From Candidatus Izemoplasma sp. (GTDB taxonomy: Bacteria; Bacillota_I; Bacilli_A; Izemoplasmatales; Izemoplasmataceae), in contig SKFU01000042.1 in the NCBI GenBank assembly GCA_007117835.1, positions 1 through 35,918 on the forward strand: a DNA stretch of 35,918 bases, written 5' to 3'. Positions 16,340 to 24,923 of the stretch are shown here, piece by piece; position 1 is the first letter of the stretch; every line of letters starts with the position of its first letter. The translations under genes were made by a program, and so were the position numbers. Under the pieces are notes generated by a model. That model saw only the letters and a list, made by a program, of their open reading frames with translations. It was not told where the DNA came from and made no database searches.

Positions 16340-16371
16340 AGTGAATCATTGTTGTGACACAATGATTCACT
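16340..16371. other. Stem-loop between malE and malF
   Basis: Perfect 12-bp inverted repeat AGTGAATCATTG / CAATGATTCACT with an 8-base loop, 10 bases after the malE stop. No T-run follows, so it is not a standard terminator. Its place suggests a block to 3' exonucleases, or a processing site, that would keep malE mRNA more abundant than malFG mRNA. Confidence 0.75.
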
Positions 16372-16381
16372 GAACTTTTAT

Positions 16382-17698
16382 TTATCTTTCACCAAACCAA
16401 ATACGTTGAACACGTTCCATTTCAGCAAATATCAGTGCGTCGGTTGTAAATGCATTGTCTGGATCTCTTAATATTGCCAAAATTAAATCGGGTGCACCAC
16501 GTTGATAGTAATACACATTGAATCGTGCTTCTGCACCAAACGGTTGTGGGATTCCGTAATCAAACATACTCAATTGTGCTACTGCCAGTTGTGTACTAAT
16601 GTCATCGTTTTGCATTGCTGAAAATTCAGATAATGCGTTTTTGTATGCTGGCAATGTGTTGTTTTGAATGTATGATTGTTCTTGTACGTCTTTGTGTGAT
16701 AAGAACAATAGTATGTCTTCTAAATATTCGAGTTTGTCACTACTACGGTTCATGACAAACATCTTAGTGTCTGTAAATGTTCCTGATTGGAACACTGTGC
16801 CTGGTTGAATTTCACCATAAGCATCCGCTTCGGTGATGGTAAACTGTGGTAAGACTGCAATGCCTAAATTATCGCCAAGCGATGCACGTGCAGCACGGAA
16901 ATGCCAAGCACCACCAATCACTGATAAGATTGCTTCATTGGCAAAATCAACTTCCCATCCTGAGTCTGATGGTTGTCTTGCACCATTTGGATCTTGGAAA
17001 AAGCGTTGCCCCCATTTAAGAACTGACATCGTATCATCGCCGAGGCCAAAGGTGTTTTCTAAAACACCATCTTCATATAGTTTTAGACTGGTACTACCGG
17101 TTTCGGCATTGGTCGCTAAGACTAAAAATGAATTGTTAAACCCATCCGTTCCTGTTATTGATAATGCGCGCTTGTTATTGGCTTTGGCAACGTCCCAAAT
17201 ACCTTCCCAAGTTTCTACATCATCTTCATTTAAAAAGTCCTTGTTGTAGTAAAGGATTAGTGCTTGGGCTTCGTAAGGTACACCGAAAGTGTATGTTTCG
17301 CCCCCCACAGAACCTTTGATAACACGTAAGAAAGTTTCTGGATTTTGGGCTTCAATTTGTGCCAATAAGGCAGGATTTTGAATCGGTTGAATGGCACTTG
17401 CCCCTGAAATTAAACGTCCCAAATTATCGTGGGCAACCGTTAAAATGTCTGGTCCAGCATCCATATCATCTAAGAATGTTGCGGCAGCTGAACCTGTGTC
17501 TGCGGCACGCACTTCAATCTGAAATGGAAATTCACTGTCGTTTACGCTGTTGTAATATTCAACATACTCCACCATTTTGGCTTCATAAAATTCTTGAACT
17601 TCGGCACCAACCCAAATAACAAGTGGGTCTTGGCGTGAGCAACCCCACATGATGAGTGATGTCATCATGATTAACGATAACAATACTATTTTTTTCAT
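16382..17698 (-). CDS. malE: Maltodextrin-binding lipoprotein MalE
   Basis: 438 residues. The signal peptide ends in lipobox LIMWGC (Cys20), so the protein is tethered outside the membrane. The mature sequence opens with DPLVIWVGAEVQEFYE, typical of the MalE/MdxE cluster of extracellular solute-binding proteins, and carries family motifs such as FGVPYEAQALILYYNKD and WEVDFANEAILSVIGGAWHF. It delivers maltose and maltodextrins to MalFG. The ATG at 17698 is preceded by AAAGGAGGAAA; the longer reading from 17767 adds untranslated leader and was rejected. It is first in the operon malE-malF-malG-amylase and is divergent from the pullulanase gene. Confidence 0.94.
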   Translation of the reverse strand: MKKIVLLSLIMMTSLIMWGCSRQDPLVIWVGAEVQEFYEAKMVEYVEYYNSVNDSEFPFQIEVRAADTGSAAATFLDDMDAGPDILTVAHDNLGRLISGASAIQPIQNPALLAQIEAQNPETFLRVIKGSVGGETYTFGVPYEAQALILYYNKDFLNEDDVETWEGIWDVAKANNKRALSITGTDGFNNSFLVLATNAETGSTSLKLYEDGVLENTFGLGDDTMSVLKWGQRFFQDPNGARQPSDSGWEVDFANEAILSVIGGAWHFRAARASLGDNLGIAVLPQFTITEADAYGEIQPGTVFQSGTFTDTKMFVMNRSSDKLEYLEDILLFLSHKDVQEQSYIQNNTLPAYKNALSEFSAMQNDDISTQLAVAQLSMFDYGIPQPFGAEARFNVYYYQRGAPDLILAILRDPDNAFTTDALIFAEMERVQRIWFGER

Positions 17699-17733
17699 TG
17701 TATTTCCTCCTTTGTTTTTTTTAATATATGCTG

Positions 17734-17747
17734 TGTAAGCGTTTTGT
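17734..17747. promoter_or_regulatory. CG-centred operator downstream of the malE -10
   Basis: Plus strand TGTAAGCGTTTTGT; on the other strand ACAAAACGCTTACA, which fits the CcpA/LacI-type consensus TGWAANCGNTNWCA except at its first two bases. It lies 10-24 bases downstream of the malE -10, where a bound repressor would block transcription. Confidence 0.5.
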
Positions 17748-17757
17748 TTTATGCTTA

Positions 17758-17787
17758 ATGATACCATAAAATGAATTGTGTTATCAA
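17758..17787 (-). promoter_or_regulatory. Promoter of the malEFG-amylase operon
   Basis: Minus-strand TTGATA (17782-17787), 18-base spacer, TATCAT (17758-17763) with a TGG extension before the -10. Confidence 0.55.
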
Positions 17788-17854
17788 GATGTTAGCTTGT
17801 GTATTGGCGATATTTCATATGTAACCCTTACCATCATTTTTTAACTTGTAACGC

Positions 17855-17883
17855 TTGAAATATAAGTCAATTTAAGCGATACT
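17855..17883 (+). promoter_or_regulatory. Promoter of the pullulanase gene
   Basis: TTGAAA (17855-17860), 17-base spacer, GATACT (17878-17883). The -10 is poor, as expected for a regulated promoter. Confidence 0.45.
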
Positions 17884-17894
17884 TAAACCAACCA

Positions 17895-17927
17895 TGAAAA
17901 CGGTTTAACTTTGATGTTTACGTTTAA
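17895..17927. promoter_or_regulatory. Two CG-centred operator-like palindromes in the pullulanase leader
   Basis: TGAAAACGGTTTAA (17895-17908) matches the cre/LacI-type pattern except at one position, and a second element GTTTACGTTTAA (17916-17927) follows 7 bases later. Both lie between the putative -10 and the ribosome site. Confidence 0.45.
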
Positions 17928-17946
17928 GAAATAAGGAGGTCTAATA

Positions 17947-20751
17947 ATGAAAAAATTATGGGTCGTAATCATGCTTTTTATCAGTGTTTTTACGTTATCT
18001 ACAGTGCTTGAAGCGCAAAGCAAAACAACACATATTTATGTCCACTACTATCGCTATAATGGTGATTACGATGGATGGAATGTCTGGATGTGGCAAAATG
18101 CACCCGCAGCTTTGGGTGGTAATGCTTATCAATTTGAAATTGACAATACCGATGAAACGGTCAATTTCGGTGGGGTAGTTGCTAAAATTGCACTCGAAGG
18201 TGATTTAGAAAACACATCACGTGCAGGCATTATTGTCCGCTTGGGTGAGTGGGCAGCAAAAGATGGTGAGGTTGATCGTTTTATTGACGTTGAACCGACC
18301 AGCCCAGGTGGGATTCAGCACGTGTATTTAGTGCAAGGTGATTTACGCATCGGCAGTGCGCCTGATGATCCAGCAGGACCTGATCGTAATCCGAAATTTC
18401 TGATTGCCTATTTTGAGGCCATGAACAAGATTTATTTCCAAGCAACCGAATCGGTTGATACAACATCTTTGCGCGTGTTAGCCAATGGTTTACCAATCAC
18501 AGTTGAATCCGTTGAAATCACCAATAATACTGGGGTAGTTACGCTTTCAGATACGGTTGATTTCGGTTTGGATTACATGATTGAAACACAGTTTTCCAAT
18601 CATCATGTGGGCAACTATGCTGTGACTTACGATGGCATTTATGATTCTGCGGCCTTTGAGGCTGCTTATGGGTATATGGGCAACGATTTGGGTGCACGGG
18701 TTGTTGATGGAAAAACGCATTTTAAAATTTGGGCACCCATATCAAGTTCGGTCACATTAAAAGTTTATGACACCGGTACGCCAAGTAATTATGGCGGCAC
18801 CAATACGCCAGTTTTCACCCTAGCAATGCAGCCCTCAGAAAAGGGTACTTTCTCAGTGTCTGTCGATGATGACTTACATGGTTATTATTATACTTACTAT
18901 GTCACAAATGGCAGTGCATCCCATGAGGTGATTGATCCTTATGCACGCAGTGCAGGAATCAATGGTTTACGGGGGATGATTGTCGACTTTTCACGTGTGA
19001 ATCCTCAAGGTTTCTTGTATAACGACCGTCCTAACAATATGACGCATCCTACTGATGCCATCGTATATGAGTTACAAGTTCGCGATTTAACTTCCCATGA
19101 AAGTTGGACCGGTTCTGAGGAAAACCGTGCACGTTATTTGGGATTGATTGAATCAGGGACATCGTATAATGGTGTGAGTACTGGTTTTGATCATATTGTT
19201 GAACTCGGTGTGACCCATGTTCAATTGTTACCGTTTTTCGATTTCGGTCATGTTGATGAAACGCGGGTTTTAGAACCTGGCTATAATGCATTCAACTGGG
19301 GTTACATGCCAATGAACTTCAATGTGCTTGAAGGTTCATTTTCTGCAGATCCTTATGACGGATTGGTACGTGTTCAAGAGATGAAACAGGTCGTGATGGG
19401 ATTTCATGATGCCGATATCCGTATTATTATGGATGTTGTTTATAATCATACAGGGTTAACTGCAGACTCAAACTTTAATTTAATTGTCCCAAATTACTAC
19501 TTCAGAAAAAATCCTGATGGGTCATTTTCAAACGGTTCAGGTACCGGTAATGAAACCGCGTCTGAACGCATTATGATGCGCCAGTTTATTTTAGATTCTG
19601 TCCAGTTTTGGGCACAAGAATATAACATATCAGGTTTTCGATTTGATTTAATGGCTTTGCATGATGTTGAAACAATGAATCAAATTGTTGAGTTACTGCA
19701 TGGTATTGATCCAACCATTATGGTTTATGGTGAACCATGGATGGGTGGGTCGACACCGCTACCGGCTTCGCTTCAAGCCGGTAAACAAAATTTAATGCAA
19801 ATGCCTTACGTGGGTGCGTTTAATGATGACTTAAGAGACGCTGTTAAAGGCTCTGTGTTTGCCCGTGATCAGGGTGGTTTTATTCAAGGTGATTTCTCGA
19901 ATCAAGTGATTACGCGTATGCGTTATGGTATTGCCGGTGGCATAGATTACGAGGGCATTAACGGTGCACTGTTGAGTCCAGTAAAAATATGGCATGGTGA
20001 ACCTTATAAAACGGTGAATTATGTCACTGCACATGACAACAATACACTTCATGATAAGTTGTATCAAACGCTTGAGCCTTTTGACCAACTCGATCGTTTA
20101 TTTGCGATGCAAAAACAAGCGAACGCCATAGTTTTAACATCACAAGGCATTGCTTTCTTACATGCAGGTGATGAGTTTTTACGCTCAAAGCCCCATGTTT
20201 CGGGTAGTGGCTTTGATCACAACAGTTATGAGTCTTTAGATTCTGTTAACCAACTACGTTGGGATCAAAAAGCAACCGATGAAGGCCTAGAAATGTTTGC
20301 TTACTACCAAGGTTTGATTGCCTTAAGAAATGCACACCCATCATTTAGAATGCCAAATGCTGCGGCAATTCGTAATCATTTAACGTTTTTAGAAGATGGT
20401 GATTCGGGGATGATTGCATTTACGTTATCAAATTATCAAAATTTAGATGCGTGGAATCACATTTTAGTTATTCATAACGCGCAAGATAAAACGCAACGTT
20501 TACGCTTGCCAAGCGATGGTGGGTGGGTATTGGTTGTGAATGAAACGGTTGCGACTGGTTCAGAAATAACTCAGTATCTTGGTGGTCAACGAATTCTCAT
20601 TCCCGCACACAGCACGTATGTGCTTTATCAAGACTCAAGTATTGACGATACCAATCCTTGGCCACTGATGATACTTTACAGCGCACTTGGTTTGACTGTG
20701 ATTGGGCTTATTAGTGGGGTTATCTTCATACAGGTTAAACGTAAAGTTTGA
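17947..20751 (+). CDS. pulA: Membrane-anchored type I pullulanase
   Basis: 934 residues. In order: signal peptide (1 to about 23), CBM41 starch-binding module (about 27-125, THIYVHYYRYNGDYDGWNVWMW), an Ig-like linker domain (about 145-215), CBM48 (about 235-340), a GH13_14 barrel (about 365-800), a C-terminal beta domain, and a final helix (about 905-927) followed by KRKV that fixes the enzyme in the membrane. Catalytic residues are Asp567 (GFRFDLM), Glu596 (GEPW) and Asp697 (AHDN). The pullulanase box YNWGYDP reads FNWGYMP here. It hydrolyses alpha-1,6 bonds of pullulan, starch or glycogen outside the cell. The ATG follows AAGGAGGT. Divergent from malE; no terminator is seen before guaD. Confidence 0.94.
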   Translation: MKKLWVVIMLFISVFTLSTVLEAQSKTTHIYVHYYRYNGDYDGWNVWMWQNAPAALGGNAYQFEIDNTDETVNFGGVVAKIALEGDLENTSRAGIIVRLGEWAAKDGEVDRFIDVEPTSPGGIQHVYLVQGDLRIGSAPDDPAGPDRNPKFLIAYFEAMNKIYFQATESVDTTSLRVLANGLPITVESVEITNNTGVVTLSDTVDFGLDYMIETQFSNHHVGNYAVTYDGIYDSAAFEAAYGYMGNDLGARVVDGKTHFKIWAPISSSVTLKVYDTGTPSNYGGTNTPVFTLAMQPSEKGTFSVSVDDDLHGYYYTYYVTNGSASHEVIDPYARSAGINGLRGMIVDFSRVNPQGFLYNDRPNNMTHPTDAIVYELQVRDLTSHESWTGSEENRARYLGLIESGTSYNGVSTGFDHIVELGVTHVQLLPFFDFGHVDETRVLEPGYNAFNWGYMPMNFNVLEGSFSADPYDGLVRVQEMKQVVMGFHDADIRIIMDVVYNHTGLTADSNFNLIVPNYYFRKNPDGSFSNGSGTGNETASERIMMRQFILDSVQFWAQEYNISGFRFDLMALHDVETMNQIVELLHGIDPTIMVYGEPWMGGSTPLPASLQAGKQNLMQMPYVGAFNDDLRDAVKGSVFARDQGGFIQGDFSNQVITRMRYGIAGGIDYEGINGALLSPVKIWHGEPYKTVNYVTAHDNNTLHDKLYQTLEPFDQLDRLFAMQKQANAIVLTSQGIAFLHAGDEFLRSKPHVSGSGFDHNSYESLDSVNQLRWDQKATDEGLEMFAYYQGLIALRNAHPSFRMPNAAAIRNHLTFLEDGDSGMIAFTLSNYQNLDAWNHILVIHNAQDKTQRLRLPSDGGWVLVVNETVATGSEITQYLGGQRILIPAHSTYVLYQDSSIDDTNPWPLMILYSALGLTVIGLISGVIFIQVKRKV

Positions 20752-20758
20752 CTTGCCA

Positions 20759-20787
20759 TTGATTAAGTTAAGATTTCTTTGTATAAT
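20759..20787 (+). promoter_or_regulatory. Promoter of guaD
   Basis: TTGATT (20759-20764), 17-base spacer, TATAAT (20782-20787), starting just after the pullulanase stop codon. Confidence 0.65.
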
Positions 20788-20829
20788 AATTCTATCTATG
20801 GTTCAAGTCGTTAAGAGAGGAAAGTGCTG

Positions 20830-21315
20830 ATGAGTCAAGACAATGCGATGAAAAGTATTATGTCAAAAGCAATTTGTCAAGCAAGAAATACGATGAACGA
20901 TAATATTGGAGGTCCGTTTGGGGCTGCTGTGATGGACGCTGATGGGAATCTTGTTGCCGTTGCATCAAACTCTGTACTTAATGATCACGACCCAACCGCT
21001 CACGCTGAAATTAACGCAATCAGAAAAGCAGGAAAAATACTGGGTACCCACGATTTATCTGGATGCACAGTCATTACGACTGCATTTCCGTGTCCAATGT
21101 GTTTGAGTGCCATCATTTGGGCTAATGTTAAAGAAGTCATCTATGGTGCACGTTCTAAAGATGCTGATGCGATTGGTTTTAGAGATCAATTTATTTACGA
21201 TTTAATTCGTGGTGGCTTTAAAGATCAACGCATTTTAAAACTTGATGAAGCCTACCGAGATGAGTGTTTAACTTTATTTAAAGAGTACAAGGAAAAGAAT
21301 AAACAATTGTATTAA
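20830..21315 (+). CDS. guaD: Guanine deaminase
   Basis: 161 residues of the cytidine-deaminase fold. The zinc site is visible as HAEINAIRKA (His and catalytic Glu) and PCPMCLSAIIWAN (two Cys). The flanking IGGPFGAAV and DQFIYDLI segments agree with B. subtilis GuaD rather than with tRNA adenosine deaminase TadA. It converts guanine to xanthine and ammonia. The ATG at 20830 sits 9 bases after GAGAGG; the GTG at 20824 in the same frame is too close to that site. Its own promoter precedes it, and it converges on the purine operon, which would consume the xanthine formed. Confidence 0.9.
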   Translation: MSQDNAMKSIMSKAICQARNTMNDNIGGPFGAAVMDADGNLVAVASNSVLNDHDPTAHAEINAIRKAGKILGTHDLSGCTVITTAFPCPMCLSAIIWANVKEVIYGARSKDADAIGFRDQFIYDLIRGGFKDQRILKLDEAYRDECLTLFKEYKEKNKQLY

Positions 21316-21316
21316 A

Positions 21317-21350
21317 AAAACGCGAGTTTAAATTAAAACTCGCGTTTTCT
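21317..21350. terminator. Bidirectional terminator between guaD and ygeW
   Basis: Hairpin AAAACGCGAGTTT / AAACTCGCGTTTT with a 6-base loop, A/T-rich on both sides. It can stop guaD on the plus strand and the long purine operon on the minus strand. Confidence 0.85.
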
Positions 21351-21355
21351 TTAGC

Positions 21356-22339
21356 TTATTTGTCCCCCATGGTCATTGCCATGACAGCTTTAGCGGTGTG
21401 TAAACGATTTTCGGCTTCTTGATAAACAATTGAATGCGGTCCATCAATGACAGCGTCGTCAACTTCGTTACCACGATCGGCTGGCAACGCATGCATATAA
21501 TACACTTTTGGTTTACCAAGTTTGATCATCGCCTCAGTACATTTCCAATCACGGTATGATTCCAATAAATTATCAATCACTTGTTCGCTAGGGTTGGTTA
21601 CCCAACTACCCCAGTTTTTCGGAATGACAATGTCAGCATCTTTGTATGCTTGGGCCATGTTATGGGTAATTGTGAGTGACCCACCATTGGCTTTTGCATT
21701 TTCGTGTGCTTTTTCAATGACCCATTCTGGCAAGTCATAACCCTCAGGGTATGCCAGTGTTACATCAATCCCGTATCGTGGGAATAATAAAACTTGCGTG
21801 ACGGGAACACTGATTGGTTTTTTATGACTTTTTGCGTAAGCCCAGATAATTGAAACTTTTAGATTTTTGGTGTCCCCACAAACCTCTTGAATTGTCATTA
21901 AGTCGGCGAGTCCTTGCATCGGATGATACAAATCACATTGCAAGTTCATGATTGGGACTGTGGCATGTTCTGCCATTGCACGAAGATAGTGATTGCCGAT
22001 GCCCCAGTTACAAATTCGACAGGCGATGCCATGACCATAACTTGATAAAATCACGGCGGTATCTTTAGGACTTTCTCCGTGAGCTATTTGCATGGTTGAG
22101 GTGTCTAAGAATGTGGCATGGCCGCCAAGTTGTGCAAGGCCAGATTCCATGGAGTTACGGGTGCGTGTTGATTGTTCAAAAAACATAAGAAATGCTGTTT
22201 TATGGTCAAGATACGGTGTCGGACGATTGTTTAAAAAATCGTCTTTTAATTTTTTAGATACTTCTAACAGTGTGTCAATTTCTTCTTTGTTCCATTCTTC
22301 TAATGTGATGAAATGTTTGCCTTTATAAAGTGGTTTCAT
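21356..22339 (-). CDS. ygeW: YgeW-type carbamoyltransferase
   Basis: 327 residues of the aspartate/ornithine carbamoyltransferase superfamily. The carbamoyl-phosphate box STRTRNS is at 57-63, followed by HPMQGLADLMT and, near the C-terminus, HALPADRGNEVDD. The long insertion ICNWGIGNHYLRAMAEHATVPIMNLQCD and neighbouring genes point to YgeW (knotted carbamoyltransferase) rather than to OTC. It is thought to act on a ureido intermediate of purine breakdown, giving carbamoyl phosphate that can make ATP. E. coli YgeW is longer (about 396), mainly at the N-terminus. The ATG at 22339 has AAGGAGA seven bases upstream; a GTG at 22345 touches the ribosome site and was rejected. It is the last gene of the operon. 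Confidence 0.9.
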   Translation of the reverse strand: MKPLYKGKHFITLEEWNKEEIDTLLEVSKKLKDDFLNNRPTPYLDHKTAFLMFFEQSTRTRNSMESGLAQLGGHATFLDTSTMQIAHGESPKDTAVILSSYGHGIACRICNWGIGNHYLRAMAEHATVPIMNLQCDLYHPMQGLADLMTIQEVCGDTKNLKVSIIWAYAKSHKKPISVPVTQVLLFPRYGIDVTLAYPEGYDLPEWVIEKAHENAKANGGSLTITHNMAQAYKDADIVIPKNWGSWVTNPSEQVIDNLLESYRDWKCTEAMIKLGKPKVYYMHALPADRGNEVDDAVIDGPHSIVYQEAENRLHTAKAVMAMTMGDK

Positions 22340-22350
22340 GGACACTCTCC

Positions 22351-23562
22351 TTATTTTTTTAGTGTGTTTAAGTACATTAGTGGTAGTGCGGCATAAAATG
22401 CGGTCGCGGTAATTAGCTCGGTTTTGAAAGTGACTTCGTTGGGTGCGTGCGCTTGATCTTCATGACCAGGACCAAAACCGATACATGGAATGTTGTATCG
22501 TCCCATGATTGAGACGGCATTGGTTGAAAAAGTCCATTTATCGACTAACGGTTCTTTGTTAAAAAGCTGTTTAAAAGTATCGACACTGCTTTGACATACA
22601 ATATGGTCTTCTGGCAATACCCATGTTGGAAAATAAGCATCGGTTGGGTATATTAAACCGGTGTATGACGGGCGCTCATAAGTATACATTTCAACGGTTG
22701 CTTGTGCTTTTTTTACAGAATCTAAGTGACGAATTTCAGCCAAGGCACTTTGAAAGGTTTCGCCATGGGTTAATCGTCGATCAATAGATATATGACACCC
22801 ATCGGCCACGGCACAACGTGAAGGTGAACTGTAAAAGATTTCACTGACTGTAAGTGTGCCTTTTCCTAAAAATGGATCGTCGCCTAAATGCTGATTGAGT
22901 TGTTCTAACTCGATTAAAATTGGTGCCATTTTGAAAATGGCGTTATCACCACGTTCTGGTGCACTACCATGACAACTAATGCCTGCGGTTGTTACTTTGA
23001 TTTCCATTCGGCCACGGTGACCGCGATAAATGTTGCATGAGGTTGGTTCGGTAATGACAACAAATTCTGGTTTAAGTTTGACTTCTTCAATTAAATATTG
23101 CCAACACAAACCATCGCAGTCTTCTTCTTGTACAGTGCCCGTGATGAGCAGGGTGTAATCATCTTCAAGTCCAAGTGTTTTAATGATTTTACCAGCATAA
23201 ACCATTGAAGCCATGCCACCTTCTTGATCACTGCCACCTCGACCACCGATAACCTCAGCATCTTCCATGCCTTTATACGGATCAAACTTCCATTGTTTAA
23301 TGTCTCCGATACCGACGGTATCAATGTGTGCGTCCATGGCAATCACGTGATTGCCATGACCGATACGGCCAATGATGTTTCCCATTGGATCAATCATAAT
23401 TTCGTCGAATCCAACTTTTTCCATTTCTTCTTTAATTCTTAAGACGACTTTTTCTTCATCGCAAGATTCACTAGGAATCGCAATCATATCACGTAAAAAT
23501 TGATTCATTTCAGGTGCAAATTGTTGGGCTAGTTTGAGAATTTCTGTGAATGGAATTTTCAT
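22351..23562 (-). CDS. ygeY: YgeY-type M20 metallohydrolase
   Basis: 403 residues of the M20/ArgE/DapE peptidase family. Metal-binding motifs are DAHIDTVG (about 77-84), [10 protein letters not shown] (bridging Asp) and [10 protein letters not shown] (catalytic Glu pair), with the dimerisation-domain signature [16 protein letters not shown] and a late His in EDQAHAPNE. This set matches the YgeY family linked to purine and selenium-dependent hydroxylase loci; it would hydrolyse an amide or ureido bond in an acyclic purine-derived intermediate. The ATG overlaps the stop of the preceding PLP enzyme (ATGA), and 11 bases separate its stop from ygeW. Confidence 0.93.
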   Translation of the reverse strand: MKIPFTEILKLAQQFAPEMNQFLRDMIAIPSESCDEEKVVLRIKEEMEKVGFDEIMIDPMGNIIGRIGHGNHVIAMDAHIDTVGIGDIKQWKFDPYKGMEDAEVIGGRGGSDQEGGMASMVYAGKIIKTLGLEDDYTLLITGTVQEEDCDGLCWQYLIEEVKLKPEFVVITEPTSCNIYRGHRGRMEIKVTTAGISCHGSAPERGDNAIFKMAPILIELEQLNQHLGDDPFLGKGTLTVSEIFYSSPSRCAVADGCHISIDRRLTHGETFQSALAEIRHLDSVKKAQATVEMYTYERPSYTGLIYPTDAYFPTWVLPEDHIVCQSSVDTFKQLFNKEPLVDKWTFSTNAVSIMGRYNIPCIGFGPGHEDQAHAPNEVTFKTELITATAFYAALPLMYLNTLKK

Positions 23563-24923
23563 ATTTGTTCCTTTCTAAGCGTTTTAATCGTCGTGTTATA
23601 GTATTCAACTTTCTGATACGCTTCTTCCCAAAAAGCAGGGTCTTTCATAGCATCTAAATAACTTTTTTTATACCCGAACTTAAGCCAATCCGACTCTTTT
23701 TGTTTGAATAATTGTTCTTTACTTAATGCGTCTTTAACCGGTTTAATATCGGCGGTGTCCATGCCTTTAAATGTTGCATCAAACCATTGTGATAGCACCG
23801 CATGATTGATCGTTTTTTCACGTTTTTCTAAATCAATTAAAACACTGTCGTAACGATCAAACCCATCAGTAGCCATCGTTACAATATTGTCTGCGTCAGT
23901 TAGCTTAAGTTTTTTTGCCATTTTTATTGAGGCTAAAATATTGCAAATACCTGACACACCGAACATGTCTTTTAATGCCATCGCAGTGTCATGGTCAATA
24001 CCGTTTTCTTTGAGTATTTCTAATCCATCATAAATTACCTTTAACCCTTTAACAGAGTCATCATCTTTGATAAGTACCAAATAGTCTGTATTAAGCACAT
24101 TGTGAATTAGTGTACACATTTTGTCGCCGATACCCTCAATTTTATGTTGACCACGACCACCATTCATCAGTGTTGAACACTCATAAGGTTCAACTGCGGC
24201 GATTTCACATTCGTTGAACTTTGTTTTTAAGTGGTCACCAGCTGCAAGTGTTCCAGCACTGCCTGGTGCAGAAACAAACAATCGTACCCGTTCATTACCA
24301 ATCCCCTTGACTGCTGAGATTGCGCTGTGACCTGTGACATGACGGTGAAAGCGGTAATTCGGCATAAGCTCAAACTGAGCCAGTGCGTAATACTTAGGGT
24401 TTTTCATAAGTTTATGGGTTTTTTCTAGGGTTAAAATAACATCTGATTCAGTGCCAGGCGTTAACATCAGTTGACCGCCGTAATCTTTAATTCTTTTGTA
24501 GCGCTCAGCGCTCATGTTATCGGGCATGATAACGATTGATGGCATCTTAAGTAAATGACTGATGTAAGTAACCCCAATCCCAAAATTACCGGTAGACGGC
24601 CCTAAAATCGTATGTTTTTCTGGGTCGATTAGACCATCAATATAGCCTTCAATCATGGTCGCATAGGCTGGACCAACTTTGTGTGATCCTGAGGGAAAAT
24701 GTTTGCCTAACATGACAATTATATTGGCATCGACGCCTGTCAGTGCTTTAGGTAAAAGCACTTTATGAACATCAGTACCGTTAGGTTTCCATGTGATATT
24801 AAATAAATTGTTTGGATCGAATTCATCGTGCTTAGCGAGTTCTCTAGCTTTTTGGTATTTTTCTTCTAGTTGCATCGGGTTGAGCATTTCATCGTAATTG
24901 GGTCCTATTTTCATTGATTTCAT
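23559..24923 (-). CDS. Fold-type II PLP-dependent lyase of purine loci (YgeX position)
   Basis: 454 residues of the tryptophan-synthase-beta/cysteine-synthase fold. The PLP lysine is probably the Lys of [14 protein letters not shown] (about residue 82), the substrate-loop motif is [13 protein letters not shown] and the phosphate-binding Gly-rich loop is [13 protein letters not shown]. It is not a close copy of E. coli YgeX (diaminopropionate ammonia-lyase, about 398 residues with a FGLNAFKMLGG lysine box) but occupies the ygeX place beside ygeY and ygeW. A deaminating lyase acting on a 2,3-diaminopropionate-like fragment is the working guess. The ATG follows AAGGAGAG and overlaps the upstream gene by four bases. 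Confidence 0.82.
   Translation of the reverse strand: MKSMKIGPNYDEMLNPMQLEEKYQKARELAKHDEFDPNNLFNITWKPNGTDVHKVLLPKALTGVDANIIVMLGKHFPSGSHKVGPAYATMIEGYIDGLIDPEKHTILGPSTGNFGIGVTYISHLLKMPSIVIMPDNMSAERYKRIKDYGGQLMLTPGTESDVILTLEKTHKLMKNPKYYALAQFELMPNYRFHRHVTGHSAISAVKGIGNERVRLFVSAPGSAGTLAAGDHLKTKFNECEIAAVEPYECSTLMNGGRGQHKIEGIGDKMCTLIHNVLNTDYLVLIKDDDSVKGLKVIYDGLEILKENGIDHDTAMALKDMFGVSGICNILASIKMAKKLKLTDADNIVTMATDGFDRYDSVLIDLEKREKTINHAVLSQWFDATFKGMDTADIKPVKDALSKEQLFKQKESDWLKFGYKKSYLDAMKDPAFWEEAYQKVEYYNTTIKTLRKEQI

Noticed and set aside
14896-16362. Longer start for malF
   Set aside because: The added 16 codons are encoded by the stem-loop and leader region; the GGGGGG-type ribosome site lies just before the ATG at 16314.
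16833-17249. 138-codon open frame on the plus strand
   Set aside because: It lies fully inside malE on the other strand, has no ribosome site and no recognisable domain; it is a shadow of the real gene.
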